Both the position numbers and the translations under genes were made by a program. Source: an uncultured Bacteroidales bacterium (GTDB taxonomy: Bacteria; Bacteroidota; Bacteroidia; Bacteroidales; Bacteroidaceae). From it: a DNA stretch of 64,000 bases. The notes under the pieces were generated by a model. It was not told the origin of the DNA. It did not search any database and was given only the letters and a program-made list of their open reading frames with translations. The stretch lies in NCBI GenBank assembly GCA_902789725.1, contig CADAPC010000015.1, positions 24,037-88,036 of the forward strand, in the 5' to 3' direction. Position 1 is the stretch's first letter. Every line of letters begins with the position of its first letter. Of the stretch, positions 55,297 through 63,614 are shown piece by piece.

Positions 55297-57114
55297 TTAT
55301 TCTTTGAATGCTTGAATAATCAATTCCGCTTTTGATTTGCCTACGACTTCTGCAAGTGATTCAAAATCAGCTTCTTTAATTCGTTTTAGACTCTTGAATT
55401 TCTTCAGAAGTAGTGTTTTTGTTGCTCTGCCAATCCCCTTGATGGCATCCAATTCCGATTCGGTTGTGTGCTTGGCGCGTTTTTGCTTGTGGAAACTGAT
55501 GGCAAATCGGTGTACCTCGTCTTGTATTTGCGTGAGAAGTTTGAACAGAGGGCTGTCCATTTCAATGCCTACGACCTGTGCAGGAAAGCCAAATAAGAGT
55601 TCGTTAGTGCGATGATGACTGTCCTTTGCCAATCCTGCTATGGGAATCGTTAGGTGCAGTTGATCCTCTATTACTTTTCTCACCACCTCCATTTGCCCTT
55701 TGCCACCATCCGTAATAATCAAATCGGGTAGGGGAGTTTCTTCTGCAATGGCACGACTATATTTCCTATATACCACTTCGCTCATCGACGCATAATCATC
55801 AGGACCAATAACCGATTTGATGTTGTATTTTCGGTAATCATTTTTCGATTTTCGTCCTCCAATGAAAACTACACATCCAGCCACCTCGTCTTGCCCCATG
55901 ATGTTTGAGTTGTCGAAGCATTCAATGCGCATAGGAATTTTCTCCAGTTTCAGCTTTCTCTGTAGTTCTTTCAGAATATTTACATTGCGTTGGTCGGGAT
56001 TCAAACGCTGAGCTTGTTTTAGCGCATCTAATCGATACTGTCTTACATTCGATTCAGACAGTAGCAGTAATTTCTTCTTGTCTCCAGCTTTGGGTACAAT
56101 AAAAGATGCATCTTTCAAGGTGAAATCTAATTCGAATGGCACAACAATTTCTTTCGATTCTACCCCATACTTTTCCCTCATGTCCACGATGGCTAACGAA
56201 AGAATATCTTCTGCCGTTTCGTCCATCCGCTTTTTGTATTCGTTCGTAAATACACGCGTGATACATCCGTTCACAACGTGCATGTAATTTACGAAGGCTT
56301 TGTTTTCGTCATCCTCAATGCTGAATACATCGATGTTTTGGTTCGTACTGGTAATCACCCTGCTTTTACTGTCAAAATCTTTAGCGAGTAAATACTTCTG
56401 CTTCACTCTTTCTGCCTCCATAAAGCGTTCTTGCTCAGCCAGTGCTTCCATCTCATTTAATAGTTTTTGGCAAAGTTGGCGTGTGTTACCACTCAGAATC
56501 TCTTTAATTTCGTCTATTTGCTGAACGTATTCTTCGCGTGGTTGAAGTCCGATGCAGGGGGCTTTACATTTGCCTATGTCATAGTATAAGCATTTCTTCA
56601 CTTTGCCTTGCTCCATTTTCTCTTGGCTAATGGTGGTGTGGCAAAGGCGAACATGGTATAGTTTGCCGATGAGTTCCATCATGGCATTCAAGGTTCCTGC
56701 GTGACTGAAAGGCCCATAGTAGTTTCCGAGCTTTTTGTCAATATTGCGCGTCTTGATAACTCTTGGCAGATATTCATTCGTGATGCAGACAGAAGGGTAG
56801 GTTTTTCCGTCTTTAAGAAGAATGTTATAGAAAGGCTGATGCTCCTTTATCAGGTTGTTCTCCTGAATAAGGGCATCTTCATCAGTTGGAACCACGACAT
56901 ATTTTATGTCCTGGATTTTGCTGACAAGAATTTGAGTTTTGCGATTCTTTGGTGAATTGTTGAAATAGGAACTGACGCGCCGTTTCAGGTTCTTGGCTTT
57001 GCCCACGTAAATCACCTTCCCATCCTTGTCTAAATACTGGTAGCATCCTGGCTCCTCACTCAAGCTGTTGACAATTACCTTTAATCGTTGAAGTCTTTCT
57101 TCTTCTTTTGTCAT
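55297..57114 (-). CDS. uvrC: Excinuclease ABC subunit C
   Basis: A 605-residue nucleotide-excision repair nuclease. The GIY-YIG domain (PGCYQYLDKDGKVIYVGKAK) is followed by a UVR domain (EALAEQERFMEAERVKQKYL, about 205-235), the RNase H-like 5' nuclease core (MRIECFDNSNIMGQDEVAG; LIITDGGKGQ) and C-terminal helix-hairpin-helix repeats (LDAIKGIGRATKTLLLKKF). It starts 144 bases after apt, across a parS-like palindrome, and leads dtd and deoC. Confidence 0.97.
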   Translation of the reverse strand: MTKEEERLQRLKVIVNSLSEEPGCYQYLDKDGKVIYVGKAKNLKRRVSSYFNNSPKNRKTQILVSKIQDIKYVVVPTDEDALIQENNLIKEHQPFYNILLKDGKTYPSVCITNEYLPRVIKTRNIDKKLGNYYGPFSHAGTLNAMMELIGKLYHVRLCHTTISQEKMEQGKVKKCLYYDIGKCKAPCIGLQPREEYVQQIDEIKEILSGNTRQLCQKLLNEMEALAEQERFMEAERVKQKYLLAKDFDSKSRVITSTNQNIDVFSIEDDENKAFVNYMHVVNGCITRVFTNEYKKRMDETAEDILSLAIVDMREKYGVESKEIVVPFELDFTLKDASFIVPKAGDKKKLLLLSESNVRQYRLDALKQAQRLNPDQRNVNILKELQRKLKLEKIPMRIECFDNSNIMGQDEVAGCVVFIGGRKSKNDYRKYNIKSVIGPDDYASMSEVVYRKYSRAIAEETPLPDLIITDGGKGQMEVVRKVIEDQLHLTIPIAGLAKDSHHRTNELLFGFPAQVVGIEMDSPLFKLLTQIQDEVHRFAISFHKQKRAKHTTESELDAIKGIGRATKTLLLKKFKSLKRIKEADFESLAEVVGKSKAELIIQAFKE

Positions 57115-57143
57115 TCTACTTAAACTGTTTCTTTAACCACAGA

Positions 57144-57163
57144 AATGTTCCACGTGGAACATT
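57144..57163. promoter_or_regulatory. parS-like palindrome 1
   Basis: A perfect 20-bp palindrome containing TGTTCCACGTGGAACA (57146-57161). It matches the ParB target consensus TGTTnCACGTGAAACA except for one base. Confidence 0.7.
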
Positions 57164-57258
57164 TTCGCTTTAACTTACAAGGACTCAGTGAGAAACAATA
57201 TTCTGTTACAGAGTTCCTTCTATCCTTAAAGGCAGAAAGTTCCACGTCTGCGATTGCT

Positions 57259-57789
57259 TCAGATGCTGAGTAATGTGGTAATTTCAATGCCCTCACCGAT
57301 GGCCTCTCTTCCGTGCAGGCCTTCATCGTGAATTTCCACAACGAAGTTCATGTAGCATTTCTTGGGATTGAACTTTTTCACCAGGTTCCACGCAGCCTTG
57401 ATGCTTCCGCCTGTTGCAAGAAGGTCGTCGTGAATTAGCACAACATCATTCTCGTCAATAGCATCCACGTGTATTTCTATGCTGTCTTTCCCGTACTCTT
57501 TTGTGAACGACTCGCTGATGGTTTTGTAGGGTAGCTTTCCGGGTTTGCGTGCCATGATGAAACCTGCGTTCAATCGACGTGCCAGTATTGCCCCCATCAC
57601 ATAGCCACGTGTTTCGAGTCCCACCACTTTCGTGATGCCCTTATCCTTGTATAGTTCGTATAGTTCCTTTTCCATGATCTCAAGTGCTTTGGCATCTTTG
57701 AAAAGAGTGGTCACATCTCTGAAATTGATACCTTTTATGGGAAAGTCGGGAATGCAGCGGAGATGATCCAACAGATACTGATTGTTCAT
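57259..57789 (-). CDS. apt: Adenine phosphoribosyltransferase
   Basis: A 176-residue purine-salvage enzyme making AMP from adenine and PRPP. PDFPIKGINFRDVTTLF, VGLETRGYVMGAILA and the PRPP loop VVLIHDDLLATGGSIKAAW are present. It is flanked on both sides by parS-like palindromes and lies 109 bases after mnmG. Confidence 0.96.
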   Translation of the reverse strand: MNNQYLLDHLRCIPDFPIKGINFRDVTTLFKDAKALEIMEKELYELYKDKGITKVVGLETRGYVMGAILARRLNAGFIMARKPGKLPYKTISESFTKEYGKDSIEIHVDAIDENDVVLIHDDLLATGGSIKAAWNLVKKFNPKKCYMNFVVEIHDEGLHGREAIGEGIEITTLLSI

Positions 57790-57870
57790 TGCCTTTTGTT
57801 TTTAGATTGTTCTATGAATAGTTTAGTCTTTTTTTGTAATTGCTTGAATATGTATTATGTACGCCTGAAT

Positions 57871-57886
57871 TGTTTCACGTGGAACA
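57871..57886. promoter_or_regulatory. parS-like palindrome 2
   Basis: TGTTTCACGTGGAACA differs by one base from the ParB site consensus TGTTTCACGTGAAACA. It lies 12 bases after the mnmG stop. Confidence 0.72.
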
Positions 57887-57898
57887 TTGAGCAATGCT

Positions 57899-59803
57899 TT
57901 AACGCCCCATCAGCACCAGCATGATGCTAATGTCGGACGGTGAAACACCCGGGATGCGTGAAGCCTGAGCCAGCGTTACGGGTTGGATGGCTTGTAGTTT
58001 CTGTCGGGCCTCGATGGAGATTTGAGTCATGTTGAGATAATCGAACTTACCCAGAATTTTGATGTTCTCCAGTCGCAGCATCTTTTCTGCTTGTTGCTGC
58101 TCTCGATAAATGTAGCCCTTGTATTTGATTTGTATTTCGGCTGCCTCAATGATTTCTTCCTTGCGGGGGTCTTCATCGAGCAAGCGTTTCAGTTCTTTCT
58201 TCAACGGAGCAATGTGTGGAGCAATGTTGTTGATGTTGATTTGTGGGCGTCCCAGCAATTCCTCCAGTTTGCATCCTTGGTGGAGTGGGGTGGTGCCCAA
58301 TGTTTCAAGAGCTGGATTGATGAATGATGGCTTTAAGGAGAAGTTAGAGATGAAGTCGATGAGCGCATTGCACTTTTCTTTCTTCTCTGTCATCAATCGA
58401 TAGCGTTCTTCCGATGCTAACCCCAATCGATAACTACGTTCTGTGAGTCGCATGTCGGCATCGTCTTGGCGGAGAAGGATTCGGTACTCTGCTCTGGAGG
58501 TGAACATGCGGTAGGGTTCATCAACGCCTTTTGTCACAAGGTCGTCTATCAGCACACCAATGTAAGCCTCATTACGTCCCAAGATGAAAGGCTCACCACC
58601 GTTGAGGTTGGCATTACATTTGATGGCTGCATTGATGCCAGCAATCACACCTTGACCCGCTGCTTCTTCATACCCTGTGGTCCCGTTCACTTGCCCAGCA
58701 AAAAAGAGATTCTCTATCACCTTCGACTCGAGCGAATGCTTCAGCTGAGTGGGGTCAAAGAAATCGTATTCGATGGCATACCCTGGCCGGTATATTTCCA
58801 GATTCTTGAAGGCTGGAATCTTCCGCAGTGCTGTGAGTTGTATGTCCATCGGGAGGGAGGACGAGAACCCGTTCAGGTACATCTCGTTCGTGTGCTCGCC
58901 CTCAGGTTCGAGGAAAAGCATGTGCTCATCCTTGTCGGGGAAGGTGTGGAGTTTGGTCTCAATACTGGGGCAATATCGGGGCCCGATGCTTTTGATTTGT
59001 CCATTGTAGAGCGGCGAATCGGGAAGGCCAGAACGGAGCACGTCGTGTACTTCCGTGTTAGTGTAGCAAATCCAGCAAGGCAGATTGTTGCGTTCCGACA
59101 CGGCTGTGTGCTCCGTGGGCAAATAGGAAAATTTGTGGAAGTCGTGGTCACCGTCCTGCATCTCCATCAGAGAGAAGTCCACGCTTCGCTTGTCAATGCG
59201 CACGGGCGTACCAGTCTTCATTCGGTCCGAGCGGATGCCGTGTTGGGTGATTGACTCCGTCAATTCCAACGAAGCAGCTTCTGCACAGCGTCCTCCTGGA
59301 ATTTTCACCCTGCCTATGTGCATCAACCCATTCAGGAAGGTGCCTGCTGTGATGATGACACACTTAGCTCGGAAGGTGGCTCCATAATATGTGCAGACAC
59401 CGACAACCGATTGATTCTCAACCAATAGCTCTTTCACTTGGTCTTGCCAAATCTGCAAGTTGGGTGTGTTTTCCAATATCTCGCGCCATGTCCAAATGAA
59501 TTTGGCACGGTCGCATTGCGAACGAGGACTCCACACAGCTGGCCCTTTCGAAAGGTTTAACATTCTGAATTGCAGACTACAACGGTCTGTCACAATTCCT
59601 GTATAACCTCCCAAAGCGTCAATCTCTCTCACTATCTGTCCCTTTGCGATACCACCAATGGCAGGATTGCACGACATCTGCGCAATCTTGTTCATGTCCA
59701 TCGTAATGAGACAAGTCTTAGCACCTAAATTAGCAGCAGCGGCAGCAGCCTCGCATCCTGCGTGACCTGCTCCCACCACAACCACATCATAGTTGAAAAT
59801 CAT
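57899..59803 (-). CDS. mnmG: tRNA uridine 5-carboxymethylaminomethyl modification enzyme MnmG
   Basis: A 634-residue FAD/NADH enzyme that with MnmE (not in the window) modifies wobble U34. The FAD motif VVVVGAGHAGCEAAAAAANLG, MSCNPAIGGIAKGQIVREID, the cysteine region PGGRCAEAAS and GYEEAAGQGVIAGINAA are typical. In many bacteria the gene, once called gidA, lies near the replication origin. It is driven by the promoter repeat at 59827-59890. Confidence 0.97.
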   Translation of the reverse strand: MIFNYDVVVVGAGHAGCEAAAAAANLGAKTCLITMDMNKIAQMSCNPAIGGIAKGQIVREIDALGGYTGIVTDRCSLQFRMLNLSKGPAVWSPRSQCDRAKFIWTWREILENTPNLQIWQDQVKELLVENQSVVGVCTYYGATFRAKCVIITAGTFLNGLMHIGRVKIPGGRCAEAASLELTESITQHGIRSDRMKTGTPVRIDKRSVDFSLMEMQDGDHDFHKFSYLPTEHTAVSERNNLPCWICYTNTEVHDVLRSGLPDSPLYNGQIKSIGPRYCPSIETKLHTFPDKDEHMLFLEPEGEHTNEMYLNGFSSSLPMDIQLTALRKIPAFKNLEIYRPGYAIEYDFFDPTQLKHSLESKVIENLFFAGQVNGTTGYEEAAGQGVIAGINAAIKCNANLNGGEPFILGRNEAYIGVLIDDLVTKGVDEPYRMFTSRAEYRILLRQDDADMRLTERSYRLGLASEERYRLMTEKKEKCNALIDFISNFSLKPSFINPALETLGTTPLHQGCKLEELLGRPQININNIAPHIAPLKKELKRLLDEDPRKEEIIEAAEIQIKYKGYIYREQQQAEKMLRLENIKILGKFDYLNMTQISIEARQKLQAIQPVTLAQASRIPGVSPSDISIMLVLMGR

Positions 59804-59826
59804 TTGTTCTTGAAACGTTGTTTATG

Positions 59827-59890
59827 CAAAGGTACGATTAAGTGAGTGAAAAACCAAATAAATTTGGATTTTTCCGAACGTGAGTACCTT
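59827..59890 (-). repeat. Promoter-bearing repeat (upstream arm truncated) in front of mnmG
   Basis: TTTG (59858-59855), 20 bases, TACCTTTG (59834-59827) is a full promoter 23 bases before the ATG. The hairpin arm is incomplete (AAGGTACTCACGTTCGG), so the left CCGAA is lost. Confidence 0.9.
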
Positions 59891-60067
59891 AGATAGCTAT
59901 ATCAATGTAGTGTAAATGAACCAAATTCGAAATATTTCAAAGTCATACCGAAGTCATAACATTTTATGTTGACTCTCATCATATTTTGCCGACACCTCCC
60001 TAAATTGCTCAGAACCCCAGTAAATAAAGGGGGGGGGCAAGGGAGGTATGTTGGTCGGCGGACAAAA

Positions 60068-60115
60068 TTTTGCTGGATGCCTATGAAAAAATATTTCTAT
60101 AGGCATCCAGCAAAA
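60068..60115. repeat. Perfect 17-bp inverted repeat with 14-base loop
   Basis: TTTTGCTGGATGCCTAT (60068-60084) is exactly complementary to 60099-60115. It lies in a gene-free region; the surrounding bases 59891-60190 contain no recognised gene. Confidence 0.85.
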
Positions 60116-60199
60116 GTCTTCAGCGGATGAATAATATGCATAAATATGCAATTTTAAGAATTGAACTCCCACTATTTGTAATTTGCCGCAAAGATGAAA

Positions 60200-60360
60200 A
60201 ATAAAACGTTGAATGGCAAAACTATTTCTGCGCCTGATAGCGGTTCGCCAGTATCGGCATCTAATACTCGGCCCTTGACAACATCGGCTTGTGTAGTTGT
60301 TACGCTCAGAATGAGGGCGAGGATACTATTGATGAATCTTTTTTCATATTCTGTATGGTA
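60200..60360 (-). pseudogene. Remnant: N-terminus of a carboxypeptidase-regulatory-domain surface protein or TonB-dependent receptor
   Basis: The minus strand reads KRFINSILALILSVTTTQAD (signal peptide) then VVKGRVLDADTGEPLSGAEI, the start of a CarboxypepD_reg repeat as found at the N-terminus of SusC-like receptors. The frame continues only to VLPFN, then runs into unrelated sequence. No in-frame ATG precedes it: ATGAAAAAAG is one base out of frame, suggesting a lost A in a homopolymer. Confidence 0.7.
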
Positions 60361-60430
60361 TAGCTCAGGTTTGTACTGACCATGTTGGCCAGTAGAATGA
60401 GAGTCTTATTCATAAAATAGAAGGTGTTTA

Positions 60431-60614
60431 TTAAGGTATGTTCTAATAATTACTAAATCTGAGATGATTATCTTCCATTGTTTTTGTTGCTTTTGGGCAT
60501 CTTTGGGCTTAATCCCTTGGGCCATAGCTTGCTATGCCCCTGCGGTCTTGCACTCAAATCTACTCCAAAATCAACTAAAAACAATTGAAAGCTAATTTTT
60601 AGAACATACCTTAA
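60431..60614. mobile_element. 184-bp MITE-like element with 16-bp perfect terminal inverted repeats
   Basis: TTAAGGTATGTTCTAA (60431-60446) and its exact complement (60599-60614) bound the element. An internal hairpin GGGCCATAGC/GCTATGCCC lies in the middle. It has no coding capacity. Its 124-bp right part is repeated at 63615-63738 and, inverted, at 1303-1396. Its right end covers the last codons of the neighbouring 60611-61033 gene. Confidence 0.8.
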
Positions 60615-61033
60615 ATCCTTTTTACCCTTATTCGGTCCACCATCTCATTCGTGTTCAGTATGGCAATGACGCTAAATGCAATCATCAATGATGTCAGCAA
60701 TACGGAAATCAAGCGACTATTCTGCTCAATGAACAGCAGAGGATAGAAATTGATGCCGAATGTGAACAGTGGCACATTGGACGGAGTGGATAAAATGAAC
60801 GTAAGTAGTCCGCTGCCAAGGACGATACCCGCCACGAATGCAGCTACCACCGCCATACGGTAACGGTGTATCTGAGTTGCCTGTGACTGACGGATTTCAT
60901 CAATCATGGCGAGTTTCCGTTCAAGCCGTTGGTTGAACAGTTCGCTGTCGGTTAGCAACGGGCGGTAGCTGTCGAAAAGCTCTTCGAAGGTCGAAGCGGG
61001 TAGTGAGTCCAGTAGTTTTATGTCGTCATTCAT
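60611..61033 (-). CDS. Small membrane protein, candidate anti-sigma factor
   Basis: A 140-residue protein. Residues 1-55 are charged and soluble (SLPASTFEELFDSYRPLLTD; LERKLAMIDEIRQSQ), followed by two membrane helices (MAVVAAFVAGIVLGSGLLTF and LISVLLTSLMIAFSVIAIL). Its 5' end overlaps the ECF sigma gene by 8 bases, so an anti-sigma or membrane-sensor role is likely from position, not from a recognised motif. The stop codon and the last base of the MITE-like terminal repeat overlap. Confidence 0.75.
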   Translation of the reverse strand: MNDDIKLLDSLPASTFEELFDSYRPLLTDSELFNQRLERKLAMIDEIRQSQATQIHRYRMAVVAAFVAGIVLGSGLLTFILSTPSNVPLFTFGINFYPLLFIEQNSRLISVLLTSLMIAFSVIAILNTNEMVDRIRVKRI

Positions 61034-61496
61034 CTTTCAAAAGTGTTTTAAGTTTGTCTCTTCCTCGTGACAGTTGCTTCTTCACGGCATCTTCCGTAGC
61101 ATTCACTATGCCGGCTATTTCCCTGATGGTATATCCTTTGAGATAGAAGAGCAATATAGCGGTTCGTTCCTTGGACGGCAGTTCTTCCAAAGCTATATAG
61201 AGTGACTGGTAGCGGAAATCGCGGTCGGCAGCAAAACCGGCATCTTCCTCCTTTTCGAGGACATTCAAAGGTTGCATGTTGCGTCGGCAGCGGGCAGTAT
61301 CAATGAAAAGATGGTAGGCAATGCGATAGAGCCATGTCGTGCCCTCGTACTTGGAAAAAGACAGATAAGCCTTCACCAGCGCGTCCTGCGCTATGTCGTC
61401 TGCCTCATCCCGGTTACCGCAGCAGAGGGCGAGCAGGAACCGTCTGAGCGGTTCCTGTTCAGTCCTGACAGTAGCTATGAATTGCTCGCGGGTCAT
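61026..61496 (-). CDS. ECF-type RNA polymerase sigma factor
   Basis: A 156-residue sigma-70 family factor of extracytoplasmic-function size. Region 2 is ADDIAQDALVKAYLSFSKYE to WLYRIAYHLFIDTARC; region 4 is AILLFYLKGYTIREIAGIVN with a helix-turn-helix and QLSRGRDKLKTLL. It overlaps membrane-protein genes on both sides (4 and 8 bases), forming a compact three-gene signalling unit. Confidence 0.95.
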   Translation of the reverse strand: MTREQFIATVRTEQEPLRRFLLALCCGNRDEADDIAQDALVKAYLSFSKYEGTTWLYRIAYHLFIDTARCRRNMQPLNVLEKEEDAGFAADRDFRYQSLYIALEELPSKERTAILLFYLKGYTIREIAGIVNATEDAVKKQLSRGRDKLKTLLKDE

Positions 61497-61930
61497 GCCT
61501 GATTTTGAGCTTCGGACTCCATTTCCTGCTTCAGCACCTTTCGCCCCACAAAATAGTTGACAAGGAAAGCAAGGCCGACACCTAACGACGGTACTGCGGC
61601 AAAGGACATCCCAATAAACATATCTCTATCGAAGTGTCCAATAAATATATTATACACGAACACAGCTATATAGATACCCACCCCGAAGAGCGTGAAGATG
61701 GATCCCCACAGCAGCCTGTCAAGCAGCCGTGCTTTGATGCTTCGGCGCGGCGGGTTCATCTTCTTGAAGAACTCTCCCAAATCCACATCAGTGTTCTTCT
61801 CAATAGCGGCCAGTGCTATTTCGGCTCGCTTGTTGGTGGCGTTCGTTTTTGCACGTGCCACAAGTGCCACAATAATGATTGGCAGCACAACAAAAACCCC
61901 TAATAGGGCAATCATTTCAGTAATATCCAT
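61493..61930 (-). CDS. DUF6249-like membrane protein
   Basis: A 145-residue protein: an N-terminal helix (MIALLGVFVVLPIIIVALVA), a charged segment (NTDVDLGEFFKKMNPPRRS), then two membrane helices ending in a Glu-rich tail. It is first in the sigma operon and overlaps the sigma gene by ATGA. It probably senses or transmits an envelope signal; this is inferred from context. Confidence 0.75.
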   Translation of the reverse strand: MDITEMIALLGVFVVLPIIIVALVARAKTNATNKRAEIALAAIEKNTDVDLGEFFKKMNPPRRSIKARLLDRLLWGSIFTLFGVGIYIAVFVYNIFIGHFDRDMFIGMSFAAVPSLGVGLAFLVNYFVGRKVLKQEMESEAQNQA

Positions 61931-62081
61931 ACTTTCTACATTTTATTAGTTATACGCTATTTTTGAGCTCGCTCGTATATATAACGAATGAGTAGGCCGA
62001 AAAGTGACACAGTGAAGATTTTTTTCAGAAACAAGGCTCTAAAAAGGTGACTCTACCATAGGAGTAGGCAAACCACTAAAA

Positions 62082-62185
62082 ATACCTTACCTAAGCTTTT
62101 TCCCCCATACTTGTTCGATAGTTGTTCGATAAATGATCGAACAAGTACTGGACAACTACCGCATAAATATCGAACAAATAGTTGA
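62082..62185. repeat. Second copy of the GTTCGATA inverted-repeat family
   Basis: CTTGTTCGATAGTTGTTCGAT is followed by the inverted ATCGAACAAG, with flanking TACCTAAG-type bases shared (inverted) with 37408-37525. Copies are diverged. The rest of 61931-62330 holds no recognised gene. Confidence 0.65.
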
Positions 62186-62336
62186 GGTACTCGCTTGTCA
62201 CAATCAGAATAATCCGAACCCACTTCTTGCTGGTGTCGAATCTTGATGCGGTTCATCTCAGTTCTTTTCAACTCACAAAACTTAAACTCTTATGAAAAAA
62301 GTAGGGGAGAGTAGAAAAAAAATCAAAAATTTTATT

Positions 62337-62344
62337 TAAATTTG
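62337..62344 (+). promoter_or_regulatory. Promoter -7 box for the THUMP-like methyltransferase
   Basis: TAAATTTGCA lies 16 bases before the ATG at 62361. Confidence 0.6.
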
Positions 62345-62360
62345 CAAGAAAAATGAATGT

Positions 62361-63557
62361 ATGCAAGCAGAACTACGCGATTTTATTCAGCAGCATATTG
62401 ATGACGATACGGCAGCCCTGTTGTTGTCGGCACGCAGGTATCCCGGCATTGATGTGCCTTTTGTCGTCCGTCAGATAGAGGCAAGGCGGCAGTTGAAGGG
62501 AAAATTGCCGGAGTGGTGTGCAAATCCTAATCTCATCATGAGTGGGCGTGTGCCTGCTGAACAATGCAGCTCGGAACAGACAGCGAGGTATAAGCGAAGC
62601 ATTGTTGAAGGAAGGACTCTGTGTGACATGACGGGAGGCATGGGGGTGGATTTCTGGTATATGAGTGAAGGGATGGGGCGAGCCATCTATACGGAGCGGG
62701 ACGAGGGTATGTGTGAGGCGGCAACGCATAATTTCCACGCATTGAAAGATGGCCAGCATCCAGAAGTGGAGGTGAGGCATGGCGATGGACAGGTTTTGCC
62801 CATCCCGCAGGTGGATGTCATCTATCTCGACCCAGCCAGAAGGGCCACGGACGGCAGTAGGGTATATGCGATGGAAGATTGTGAACCTAACATGGTGGAG
62901 TGGCAGGATGAACTTTTGAGGCATGCCCGCATGGTGTTGGTGAAACTCTCCCCGATGGTCGATTTGACCGATGTGTTACGGAAGTTGAAAGGTGTGGCTG
63001 AAGTGCACGTTGTTGCCGTGAGGAATGAATGTAAGGAGGTTCTTGTCAAGCAAGTTTCTGCCATCACCTCACTCGCGCAGCTGAAAGGGGCTGTAGCGGT
63101 GGCGCTACATTGTGTCGATTTCCTCGCTTCGTCCACCATTCATTACACAGCCACTTTTCCCGATGCATCGGAAGCTGTAGTAACCGAGCATGGGGTGGGG
63201 CATTATCTCTACGAACCCGATGTCACCCTGATGAAGGCACAAGTGTTTGGCAGCCTTTGCGGTCGCTTCCATGTCAAGCAGCTCGATTATGGCACCCATC
63301 TGATGACTTCCGAAGTGTTCGTCCCCGACTTTCCAGGGCGCATCTTCGAAGTAGAAGAACAAATTCCGTTTACTTCTAAAGTGGTCAAGCGGCTCAAGCA
63401 AAGTATTTCACAAGCCAACATGGCCACCCGCAACTTCATCCTTACTGCCGACCAATTCCGTCAACGCACTGGCATCAAAGAGGGGGGAGAGGTGTATTTG
63501 TTCGGGGCAAAAGTAAAAGATGTGGGGCAGATGTTGCTGAAATGCCGAAAAAAGTAG
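62361..63557 (+). CDS. SAM-dependent methyltransferase with THUMP-like C-terminal domain
   Basis: A 398-residue protein. The SAM-binding motif is LCDMTGGMGVDFWYMSEG; the acidic loop after strand 2 is YTERDEGMCEAATHN, and the catalytic motif is VIYLDPARRATDG (DPPY-like). The C-terminal third (residues 290-398) is the THUMP-like domain. RNA methylation is likely by analogy with THUMP proteins; the target is unknown. It is monocistronic. Confidence 0.9.
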   Translation: MQAELRDFIQQHIDDDTAALLLSARRYPGIDVPFVVRQIEARRQLKGKLPEWCANPNLIMSGRVPAEQCSSEQTARYKRSIVEGRTLCDMTGGMGVDFWYMSEGMGRAIYTERDEGMCEAATHNFHALKDGQHPEVEVRHGDGQVLPIPQVDVIYLDPARRATDGSRVYAMEDCEPNMVEWQDELLRHARMVLVKLSPMVDLTDVLRKLKGVAEVHVVAVRNECKEVLVKQVSAITSLAQLKGAVAVALHCVDFLASSTIHYTATFPDASEAVVTEHGVGHYLYEPDVTLMKAQVFGSLCGRFHVKQLDYGTHLMTSEVFVPDFPGRIFEVEEQIPFTSKVVKRLKQSISQANMATRNFILTADQFRQRTGIKEGGEVYLFGAKVKDVGQMLLKCRKK

Positions 63558-63614
63558 CAAAATTCTTGATATTTATGAAATCAAAATGGGATTCCATGCA
63601 GGTTACACACAAAA

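Noticed and set aside
60018..60040. Poly-G run as a phase-variation tract
   Set aside because: It is not in or upstream of any intact gene, and a homopolymer in a decayed region may also be an assembly artefact.
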